The notes below the pieces were generated by a model that did not search any database, was not told the DNA's origin, and saw only the letters and a program-made list of their open reading frames with translations. Positions 7,495 through 15,500 of a stretch of DNA of 46,693 nucleotides are shown in pieces. The stretch comes from an uncultured Clostridia bacterium. GTDB lineage: Bacteria; Bacillota; Clostridia; Oscillospirales; Butyricicoccaceae. The position numbers and the translations under genes were made by a program. Location: contig CAMEZQ010000013.1 in NCBI GenBank assembly GCA_945947915.1, forward strand, positions 1 to 46,693, given 5' to 3'. Position 1 is the stretch's first letter. Each line of letters begins with the position of its first letter.

Positions 7495-8553
7495 ATGAAA
7501 AACAAACAAAACACGCTGATGATCGCCACCGGTCTGATCGTCGGCGCCATCGCCGTCCTGCTGGTCAAGCTGGGCAACCCGGCCAACATGGGCTTCTGCA
7601 TCGCCTGCTTCCTGCGTGACATCGCCGGCGCTGTGGGTATGCACCGCGCCGAAGTGGTCCAGTACATCCGTCCCGAGATCATCGGTCTGGTGCTGGGCGC
7701 CTTCATCATGGCTGTGGCCGGCAAGGAATACAACGCCCGCGGCGGTTCTTCCCCCGCCACCCGCTTTGTCCTCGGCTTCTTCGTCATGGTGGGCGCTCTG
7801 ATGTTCCTGGGCTGCCCCCTGCGCATGGTGCTGCGCATCGCCGGCGGCGACCTCAACGCCGTGGTCGGTCTGGTCGGCTTTGTCGTCGGTATTCTGGGCG
7901 GCGTCTTCTTCCTGAAGAAGGGCTTCACCCTCAAGCGCAACTATGCCCAGACCCGTCTGGAAGGCGCCAGCGCGGCGCTCATCGCCGTGGCGCTGCTGGG
8001 TCTGCTGGTGCTGGTCCCCTCGGTCCTGTTCTTCTCTGAAAAAGGCCCCGGCTCCATGCACGCCCCTGTGATGATCGCCCTGCTTGCCGGTCTGGTGGTC
8101 GGCGCGCTGGCCCAGAAGACCCGTCTGTGCATGGTGGGCGGCATCCGTGACGCCTTCCTGTTCAAGGACTTCTACCTGCTCTACGGCTTCGTGGCCATCA
8201 TCGCCGCCGCCCTGGTGGGCAATCTGCTGCTGGGCAAGTTCACCCTGGGCTTTGTCGAGCAGCCTGTCGCCCACAGCGACGCCCTTTGGAACTTCCTCGG
8301 CATGGCGCTGACCGGTCTGGCTTCGGCCCTGCTGGGCGGCTGCCCCCTGCGTCAGCTGATCCTGGCCGGCAGCGGCAATTCCGACTCGACCGTCACAGTC
8401 CTGGGCATGGTCGTGGGCGCTGCCTTCTGCCACAACTTCGGCCTGGCCTCTTCGGCCGCCGGCCCCACCGCCAACGGTAAGATCGCCGTCATCATCGGCT
8501 TCGTCGTCGTCGCCCTGATCGGTTTCATCAACAGCAGAAAGGAAAAGGTATAA
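7495..8553 (+). CDS. yedE: Selenium metabolism membrane protein YedE (YeeE/YedE family)
   Basis: The 352-aa polytopic membrane protein has about ten hydrophobic segments. The repeated cysteine motifs are those of the YeeE/YedE family: GFCIACFLRD near the N-terminus, FLGCPLRMVLR, TRLCMVGGIRD and LLGGCPLRQLIL. YedE is widely linked to selenium use and is thought to import a selenium or sulfur compound, but the substrate is not firmly known. AGGAGAG precedes the start. It is the first gene of an operon with yedF and the DUF3343 gene, which fits uptake followed by hand-off to small carrier proteins. Confidence 0.92.
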   Translation: MKNKQNTLMIATGLIVGAIAVLLVKLGNPANMGFCIACFLRDIAGAVGMHRAEVVQYIRPEIIGLVLGAFIMAVAGKEYNARGGSSPATRFVLGFFVMVGALMFLGCPLRMVLRIAGGDLNAVVGLVGFVVGILGGVFFLKKGFTLKRNYAQTRLEGASAALIAVALLGLLVLVPSVLFFSEKGPGSMHAPVMIALLAGLVVGALAQKTRLCMVGGIRDAFLFKDFYLLYGFVAIIAAALVGNLLLGKFTLGFVEQPVAHSDALWNFLGMALTGLASALLGGCPLRQLILAGSGNSDSTVTVLGMVVGAAFCHNFGLASSAAGPTANGKIAVIIGFVVVALIGFINSRKEKV

Positions 8554-8556
8554 TCC

Positions 8557-8760
8557 ATGAATACACTTGACGCCAGAGGCTATTCCTGCCCCGAACCGGT
8601 CATCATGACCAAGAAGGCCGTGGAAAAGGGCCTGCCCCTCACCGTGCTGGTCGACAGCATGACCCCGGTCAACAACATCACGCGCTTTGCCGTCAACGCG
8701 GGCTATAAGGTCTCCCACAAGCCGGCCGGCGACGATTTCGAGATCACCATCTCCAAATAA
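8557..8760 (+). CDS. yedF: TusA-like sulfur/selenium carrier, YedF type
   Basis: The 67-aa protein is a complete single TusA/SirA-like domain. It begins MNTLDARGYSCPEPVIMTKK, with the conserved Cys-Pro-x-Pro motif (Cys11) that carries persulfide in TusA. In many genomes YedF has an extra C-terminal domain, which is absent here. The gene starts three bases after the yedE stop, so the two are translationally close. A role in carrying reduced selenium to SelD is inferred from context. Confidence 0.88.
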   Translation: MNTLDARGYSCPEPVIMTKKAVEKGLPLTVLVDSMTPVNNITRFAVNAGYKVSHKPAGDDFEITISK

Positions 8761-8793
8761 CCGGGCCGCAGCCTATTTTCCGGAGGTCTTATC

Positions 8794-9036
8794 ATGCACT
8801 ACATCGCCACTTTTCATACCCATCTGGGGGCCATGACCTTTAAGAACCGCCTGCAGGCCATGGGCGACACGGAAGCCGTCATGATGCCCGTGCCCCGCGC
8901 CCTCAGCTCCTCCTGCGGCACCTGCGTCCGCTTCAGCCTGGCCTTCGACCAGGCCGCCATGTACGACGAGGATCTGGAACGGGTGGTCCGGGAGGAGAAC
9001 GGCGTTTATACCACGCTGTATGAAAACGACGATTGA
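8794..9036 (+). CDS. DUF3343 putative Se/S carrier protein
   Basis: This 80-aa protein matches the DUF3343 family, a group of small proteins found with selenium genes in Clostridia. The readable features are a short alpha/beta N-terminus (YIATFHTHLGAMTF) and a CxxC pair at Cys41 and Cys44 within SSSCGTCVRF. That pair could hold sulfur or selenium. It has its own CGGAGG ribosome-binding site 33 bases after yedF and ends at a terminator, so it closes the operon. No enzyme activity has been shown for the family as far as I know. Confidence 0.82.
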   Translation: MHYIATFHTHLGAMTFKNRLQAMGDTEAVMMPVPRALSSSCGTCVRFSLAFDQAAMYDEDLERVVREENGVYTTLYENDD

Positions 9037-9059
9037 TCCTCCGCAAACAGCATTCCTGC

Positions 9060-9094
9060 GCCGCCGCGGAAAAATCTGCGGCGGCTTTTCTTTT
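9060..9094 (+). terminator. Terminator of the yedE operon
   Basis: GCCGCCGC pairs with GCGGCGGC around GGAAAAATCT and is followed by TTTTCTTTT. Confidence 0.85.
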
Positions 9095-9120
9095 GTCTGG
9101 CTTTTTTCACCGGGCTGGGG

Positions 9121-9126
9121 TATAAT
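9121..9126 (+). promoter_or_regulatory. Candidate -10 box for the DUF4358-MBOAT-DHHW unit
   Basis: A perfect TATAAT lies about 130 bases before the lipoprotein gene and just after the previous terminator. No convincing -35 box is visible at 16-18 bases upstream. Confidence 0.45.
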
Positions 9127-9254
9127 ATTCCAGACAGCCGCCCGGAAAAATTCTACAGGCTGTTTTTTGAAAAAACGGGAACTCCGCGGGGAAAAATCCG
9201 TCTAAAGAACCGACTGCGCAAAGCGCAAGGAAAAAATGAAAGGAAATCATACAA

Positions 9255-9785
9255 ATGAAAAGAATGCTGACCCTGCTGCTGGCCGCCTGCACGCTGCTGA
9301 CGCTGGCCGCCTGCGGCGGAAAAGACGAGCCTGTGCAGAAAGACTACACGGCCCAGGAGATCTTCGACGCCATCCGCGACGCCTACGGCGAGGACTTTCT
9401 GCCCGACGGCGACATGGTGGAGGAAGAATACACCGAGACCTACGGCCTCAACATGGACGACGTGGCCGAGATCTGCGCCCAGATCACCATGATCTCTTTC
9501 CATCCCGACCGTCTGATCGTCATCAAGGCCCAGGAGGGCAAGGGCGAGAGCGTGGAAAAGACCCTGTCGGCCGCCCGTGACCAGCTGGTGGAAAACGGCA
9601 TGTGGTATCCCGCCAATCTGGCCAAGGTCAACGCCAGCCAGGTGCTGCGCCAGGGCGATTACGTCGTCTTCATGATGCTGGGCGCCGCCGATCCCAACAT
9701 GGACGCCAGTGAAGAAGACGCCGCCAAATTTGCCCAGGAGCAGATGCAGATCGGCGTCGACGCCTTCAACCAGCTGTTTGCCTGA
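9255..9785 (+). CDS. DUF4358-type lipoprotein
   Basis: The 176-aa product begins with a lipoprotein signal peptide: KR, a hydrophobic stretch, and the lipobox LAAC with Cys20 as the lipidated residue. The mature part (TAQEIFDAIRDAYGEDF onward) resembles DUF4358 proteins of Clostridia, which are commonly next to MBOAT and DHHW genes, as here. It should be anchored outside the membrane. The function is unknown, and an accessory role in envelope polymer O-acylation is only inferred from the neighbours. Confidence 0.75.
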   Translation: MKRMLTLLLAACTLLTLAACGGKDEPVQKDYTAQEIFDAIRDAYGEDFLPDGDMVEEEYTETYGLNMDDVAEICAQITMISFHPDRLIVIKAQEGKGESVEKTLSAARDQLVENGMWYPANLAKVNASQVLRQGDYVVFMMLGAADPNMDASEEDAAKFAQEQMQIGVDAFNQLFA

Positions 9786-9804
9786 TCCAGTCCACATCCC
9801 ACCC

Positions 9805-9831
9805 AAGGCGGCCCCTCGCGGCCGCCTTTTT
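9805..9831 (+). terminator. Terminator between the lipoprotein and MBOAT genes
   Basis: AAGGCGGC pairs with GCCGCCTT, followed by T residues. It may only attenuate transcription, since the MBOAT gene follows within 60 bases. Confidence 0.7.
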
Positions 9832-9887
9832 GACTGGCGCTCTTGCCGGCCCTTTTCTTTATTTTCATTTGACAGGAGTATTCTTCC

Positions 9888-11276
9888 ATGATCTTCAGCA
9901 GCCCCCTCTTTATCGCCCTGTTCCTGCCGTCGGTGCTGGCCGTTTATTATCTGACGCCCCGTTCTTTGAAAAATCTGGTGCTCTTTCTGGCCAGCCTGTT
10001 CTTCTACGGCTGGGGCGAGCCGGTCTATGTCAGCCTGATGCTCTTTTCCACTGTCGTCGACTATACCCACGGCATCCTGGTGGACAAATACCGGGGCACG
10101 CCCCGTGCCAGGGTCTTTCTCTGGTCGTCGGTGCTGATCAATCTGGGCCTTCTGGGTATTTTCAAATACAGCGGCTTTCTGGCCGCCTCCATCAACGGCC
10201 TGCTGGGGCTGCATCTGCCGGTGCCGCAGCTGGCCCTGCCCATCGGCATCTCCTTCTATACCTTCCAGACCATGTCCTATACCATCGACGTCTACCGCGG
10301 GCAGGCGCCGGTGCAGCGCAATATCATCTCCTTCGGCGCCTATGTGGCCCTCTTTCCCCAGCTGATCGCCGGCCCCATCGTGCGGTATATCGACGTGGCC
10401 GCCCAGCTGGACGACCGCACCTGCTCGGCCGACGGACTGGGGGCGGGCGCTTCCCGCTTCGTCTGCGGTCTGAGCAAAAAGGTCCTGCTGGCCAACACCT
10501 TCGGCGGCATCTGGGAAAGCCTCAGCGGCGGCCCCCTCAGCCTGGCCGGAAGCTGGCTGGGCATCCTGTGCTACGCCCTGCAGATCTACTACGATTTTTC
10601 CGGCTATTCCGATATGGCCATCGGCCTGGGGCGCATGCTGGGCTTTGACTTTCCGGAAAACTTCAATTATCCCTATATCTCCCGCTCGGTCACCGAGTTC
10701 TGGCGGCGGTGGCACATCTCGCTGGGCACCTGGTTCCGGGAATACGTCTATATCCCCCTGGGCGGCAACCGGCGCGGACCGGCGCGGCAGATCGTCAACC
10801 TGCTGGTGGTCTGGCTCTGCACCGGCATCTGGCACGGCGCCGGCTGGAATTTCCTGCTGTGGGGCCTTTATTATTTCTGCTTCCTGGTGCTGGAAAAGCG
10901 CTTTCTGCTGCGCCATCTCCAGCGTTCGCGGGTACTGAGCCACCTCTATACGCTGGCCGTGGTCTGCTTCGGCTGGGTGCTTTTCGCCTTTGAAGACATG
11001 ACCGCCGCGTGGGCCTATATGGGGGCCATGGCGGGCATCGGCGTGCCGGCCGTCACCGGCAGCGCCCTCTATTACGCCGCCACCCTCTGTCCCCTGCTGC
11101 TGGCCGCCGCCGTCGGCTCGACGCCGCTGCCCTGCCGGCTTTATCAAAAGGCCGTCCGGAAAGACACGCCTGCCGCCGCCCTGCTGGCCGGCGCGCTGCT
11201 GCTGGCCGGCTTTGCGGCCAGTACGGCCTATCTGGTGGCCGGCACCTACAACCCCTTCCTCTATTTTCGGTTTTAA
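9888..11276 (+). CDS. MBOAT-family O-acyltransferase (AlgI/DltB-like)
   Basis: This 462-aa integral membrane protein has about ten transmembrane segments and the MBOAT signatures: ALPIGISFYTFQTMSY, FPQLIAGPIVRY, YDFSGYSDMAIGLGRMLGF, FWRRWHISLGTWFREYVYIPLGGNR, and the catalytic-His segment TGIWHGAGWNF. MBOAT proteins of this branch move acyl groups across the membrane for O-acetylation or D-alanylation of surface polymers. AGGAG precedes the ATG. The partner 16 bases downstream is a DHHW protein, which likely transfers the acyl group outside, as AlgJ or AlgX do for alginate. The acceptor polymer cannot be told from sequence. Confidence 0.93.
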   Translation: MIFSSPLFIALFLPSVLAVYYLTPRSLKNLVLFLASLFFYGWGEPVYVSLMLFSTVVDYTHGILVDKYRGTPRARVFLWSSVLINLGLLGIFKYSGFLAASINGLLGLHLPVPQLALPIGISFYTFQTMSYTIDVYRGQAPVQRNIISFGAYVALFPQLIAGPIVRYIDVAAQLDDRTCSADGLGAGASRFVCGLSKKVLLANTFGGIWESLSGGPLSLAGSWLGILCYALQIYYDFSGYSDMAIGLGRMLGFDFPENFNYPYISRSVTEFWRRWHISLGTWFREYVYIPLGGNRRGPARQIVNLLVVWLCTGIWHGAGWNFLLWGLYYFCFLVLEKRFLLRHLQRSRVLSHLYTLAVVCFGWVLFAFEDMTAAWAYMGAMAGIGVPAVTGSALYYAATLCPLLLAAAVGSTPLPCRLYQKAVRKDTPAAALLAGALLLAGFAASTAYLVAGTYNPFLYFRF

Positions 11277-11291
11277 AGGAGACGTGCCGCT

Positions 11292-12401
11292 ATGCATACC
11301 CCCTCTCTTCGGAATAAATTCTCAGCCCTGCTCTTTGTTCTGCTGCTGGCCGCTCTTTTCGCCGCCTTTCTGCTGCTGCCCAAGCGCGGCTATTCGGAAA
11401 ATGAAAACCGGTATCTGACGGAAAAACCGAACTTTTCCCTGGACGCTCTGCTGAGCGGCAGCTATACGGCCGATTTTGAAAGCTACGTCACCGACGGCTT
11501 TCCCTTCCGTGACGCCTGGATCTCTCTCAAGAGCCACCTGGATCTGGCCGCCGGCCGCCGGGACACCGGCGGCGTCTATGTCACCGACGACGGCTGCCTC
11601 ATCGAGATGTTCGATTCGGTCGACCAGACCCAGTACGACCGCAACCTCGAGTATCTCCGCGCCGCCCGGGAGGCCCTGGAAGGCAGGCTCGATTCCTTCC
11701 GGGTGCTGCTGGTGCCCACAGCGGCCAAGGTCTGGCAGTACCGCATCGCCCCCTATACGGCCGACATCGACCAGGCGCAGCTGCTGGACCAGGCCGGCGA
11801 TCTGCTGTCCCTCGACTGCCTGCAGATCCTCTCCGACCACAGGGAGGAGGAGATCTACTACCGCACCGACCATCACTGGACCTCTCGGGGCGCCTATTAC
11901 GTCTACGAGGCTCTGATGGGAACGGAGGCCCTGCCCGAAAGCGCTTTCACTGTCGAGACCCTTTCGGAGGACTTTCTGGGCACCACCTTTTCCAAGGCCG
12001 GCATCTGGTTTGAAAAAGACCGTATCGAGGCCTGGCAGCCCGATACCGTCTATACCATCGAGCACAACCTGGACGGCCGTCTTCTGGATTCCATGTACGA
12101 CCGCAGCTTTCTGGATAAAAAAGACAAATATTCTGTCTTTTTGGGCGGCAACCAGGCGTTGTCGGTCATCCGGACCGACAACGCCAACGGCCGCCGGCTC
12201 GTGCTGGTCAAGGATTCCTACGCCAACACCTTCGTGCAGTTCCTGCTGCCCCATTACGAAGAGATCCACATCGTCGACCTGCGCAGCTTCGCCCTGCCCC
12301 TGTCGGCCTATATCGAAGAACAGCAGATCACCGACCTGCTGGTGCTCTACAATCTCAAGGGCTTTTCCCAGGAGACCTCGGTCTTCCGCATCGCCAAATG
12401 A
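11292..12401 (+). CDS. DHHW-family extracytoplasmic protein (AlgJ/AlgX-like)
   Basis: The 369-aa protein has an N-terminal signal anchor (about residues 12-32) followed by the family pattern GYSENENRYLTEKPNFS and then YRTDHHWTSRGAYY. The latter contains the DHHW motif, equivalent to the Asp-His of SGNH-like O-acetyltransferases. A later VKDSYANTF segment probably brings the nucleophilic Ser. It should act on the outer face of the membrane with the MBOAT protein encoded immediately upstream. The C-terminus reaches a strong terminator, so it ends the unit. Confidence 0.85.
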   Translation: MHTPSLRNKFSALLFVLLLAALFAAFLLLPKRGYSENENRYLTEKPNFSLDALLSGSYTADFESYVTDGFPFRDAWISLKSHLDLAAGRRDTGGVYVTDDGCLIEMFDSVDQTQYDRNLEYLRAAREALEGRLDSFRVLLVPTAAKVWQYRIAPYTADIDQAQLLDQAGDLLSLDCLQILSDHREEEIYYRTDHHWTSRGAYYVYEALMGTEALPESAFTVETLSEDFLGTTFSKAGIWFEKDRIEAWQPDTVYTIEHNLDGRLLDSMYDRSFLDKKDKYSVFLGGNQALSVIRTDNANGRRLVLVKDSYANTFVQFLLPHYEEIHIVDLRSFALPLSAYIEEQQITDLLVLYNLKGFSQETSVFRIAK

Positions 12402-12407
12402 CCGCCC

Positions 12408-12438
12408 GCCCCGCCGCATCACGCGGCGGGGCTTTTTT
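12408..12438 (+). terminator. Terminator after the DHHW gene
   Basis: GCCCCGCCGC, loop ATCAC, GCGGCGGGGC, then six T residues. Confidence 0.92.
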
Positions 12439-12466
12439 CGTCCGACTTCAATTGTCCGACGCAAAA

Positions 12467-12495
12467 TTGCGCTTTCCCCTGCCGCATTTTATACT
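12467..12495 (+). promoter_or_regulatory. Predicted promoter of the helicase-nuclease gene
   Basis: TTGCGC (12467-12472), a 17-base spacer and TATACT (12490-12495), about 38 bases before the ATG and just after the previous terminator. Confidence 0.65.
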
Positions 12496-12533
12496 GGAAC
12501 CATACTGAAATCCCCCGGACAGGAGGTTCTGCT

Positions 12534-15500
12534 ATGGAACAGACAACCAACACCACAGGCAGCGTCGTTCTGACGCTGGAAGCCGCCAAAGCCTTCAACT
12601 ACGCCCTCCATCAAAACCGCATCCCCCTGGTGCGCCTGGCCGAGATCGACAACCGCTCGGGCGCGCCTCTGCGCGATGTCACTCTTTCCATCGGCACCGA
12701 ACCGGCCTTCTGCCGGCCCTGCGTCCTGCCCATCGACTGCATTGGCGACGGCGAAACGCTGCGGCTGCGCACGCCGGACCTGCCGCCCGACGATCAATAC
12801 CTGGCCGGGCTGACCGAAGGGGTGCGCGGCCTGCTGCGCGCCGAGCTGCGGAGCAAAGACGGCGCCCTGCTGGCCCAGGTCAGCCGCGATATGCAGGTGC
12901 TGGCCTTTGACGAATGGACGGGCGCCGCCTTCTGCCCCGAAGTGCTGGCTGCCTACGTCACACCCAACCATCCCGCCGTGCAGAAGATCACGGCCCGGGC
13001 CGCCGCCCTGCTGGAGACCTGGACCAGCGACCCCTCTCTGGACGGCTATCAGTCGGGCAGCCGCGACCGGGTGCTGCTCCAGTGCGCCGCCATCTACGGC
13101 GCTTTGCAGGAGCAGAACATCGTTTACGCCGTGCCGCCGGCCAGCTTTGAACCCACGGGCCAGCGGATCCGCCTGTGCGATGCCGTGCTGGATCAGAAAA
13201 TGGGCACCTGCATGGATCTGACCCTGCTGTGCGCCGCCTGCATGGAAGCCGTTGGCCTGCATCCCCTGCTGCTGCTGGGCCGCAGCCATATCCTGCCCGG
13301 CGTCTGGCTGCGGGAAAACGCCTTTCCCGAATCAGTGGGCGACGATCTTTCGCTGGTGACCAAGCGCATGGCCGACGGCATCGGCGAGATCGCCGCTTTT
13401 GAATCCACCTGTCTGTCGGCCGGCGGCAGCATTTCCTTCGACGACGCCTGCGCCCAGGCCGCGCGGCAGCTGCACCAGGCCGGCCGGCTGGATACCGTCA
13501 TCGATATTTTCCGCGCCCGTATCAGCGGCGTCCGGCCCCTGCCCCAGCGCGTCCGCGGCGCCGATGGCTGGCAGATCCTGCGGGAGCCCCGCGGCGAAAC
13601 AGCGCTGACGCCTGCCCCCGCGCCGCTGGGCGAAACCGTAGAGATCGTCGAAGCCCCCGGCGGCGAACCCTCCCGTCTGGTCCAGTGGGAGCGCCGCCTG
13701 CTCGACCTGGATATGCGCAACACCCTGCTCAATATGCGGCCCTCCAAGACCCTTGTGCCCCTCTTTGCCCCCACCCTCTCCGGTCTGGAATCGGCTCTGA
13801 CCGGCGGCAGTGAGCTGGGCATTCTGACCCGCCCTGCCGAGTGTCCCTCCGACCGCGACCCCAAAGACCCTGAGGCGGCGCGGGAGCCCGGCCCGCTGCA
13901 GCCTCTGCTGGAGGCCGAATTCCAAAACGGCCGCCTGCGCGCGCTGTTCAGCGACGGCGAGCTGCACAGCCATATTCTGGCCCTCAGCCGCGCCGCCCGG
14001 CTCTCGCTGGAGGAAAACGGCGCCAACACCCTCTTCCTGGCGCTGGGCCTGCTGCGCTGGTACGAGCCGAAAAAGTCTGCCGTCCCCCACTACGCGCCGC
14101 TGGTGCTGCTGCCCGTCGATCTGGTACGCCGTTCGACGTCGGGCGGCGGATATATCCTGCGGCTGCGGGAAGAAGAACCCCAGATGAACATCACGCTGCT
14201 GGAGATGCTGCGGCAGAACTTCGACCTCCGCATTGAGGGCCTCGATCCGCTGCCCCGCCGCGGCGAACACATCGATCTGCGCGCCGTCTTTGCCGTGCTG
14301 CGCCAGGCCGTCATGGACCGCAAGGACTGGGACGTGGTGGAAACGGCCTTTTTGGGCATTTTCTCCTTTTCCAGCTTCGTCATGTGGAACGATATGCGGC
14401 AGCGGCGCGCCGACCTTTTGGAAAACAAGGTGGTGCGCAGCCTGACCGAAGGCCGGCTGGTCTGGCCGGCGAAGACCATGGAAAAGGCCTTTCAGATCCC
14501 CGAATCCGGCCTGCTGCTGCCCCTGCCGGCCGACGCCTCCCAGCTCCGGGCCGTGGCCGCCGCTGTGGCCGGTGAAAGCTTCGTGCTGCACGGACCTCCG
14601 GGCACGGGAAAATCCCAGACCATCACCACCATGATCGTCAACGCCCTGGCCCAGGGCAAGACGGTGCTTTTCGTCGCCGAAAAAATGGCCGCCCTGTCGG
14701 TGGTGCAGAAGCGTCTGGAGGAGATCGGCGTCGGCGATTTCTGTCTGGAGCTCCACTCCAGCAAATCCCGCAAAAAAGACGTGCTGGGCCAGCTGCAGAA
14801 GGTCTCGGAGCTGACCCGGGACCAGGCGCCGGCCGCCTGGCAGAAGCAGGCGGAGGAATCCCACGCTCTCCGCGCCGAGCTGGACGCCTACGCCGAAGCG
14901 CTGCACGCCGCACAGCCCTGCGGCCGCCCGGCCTTCCTGCTGATCGGCGATTACGAGGCCAACGCCCAGTGGCCCGACCTAATCTGCCTGGACGCCCGGT
15001 GGGCGGCCTCCCTGTCGGCCGACGACCTGGCGCGGCTGGAGACCCTGCTGGAACGCCTGACCGCCGCCGCCCGGGCCGTGGGCCATCCCGCCGGCCACCC
15101 CCTGCGGTATATCGGCCGCAGCCGCTACGACCACCGGCTCAAGGCACGGCTGCCGCAGGTCCTGGACACCTGCGAAGCCGCAGCCGCCGCGCTGGAAGAA
15201 GCCCTTTCGGCCTTTACGGACGCTGCCGGTCTGCCTATGCCCCACACCCGCGCCGACGCGGAAGCCCTGCGCGCAGCCGCCCGTGAGCTGCCCTTCTGGC
15301 TGGCTCTGCCCGCCGAATGGACGGCTTCGGCCGATCCCGACGCCTACGGCGTCCGGGTCTGCCGCTCGGCCATGCTGCACGCTTTGGCCGACGCCCGGAA
15401 AGAAACCCTGCTGGCCGTCTGGAACGAGCCCTTCCTGCGGCAGGACGGCACAGCGCTTCTGGCCGAATGGCAGGAGATCTCAGCCAAGTGGGCCCTGCCC

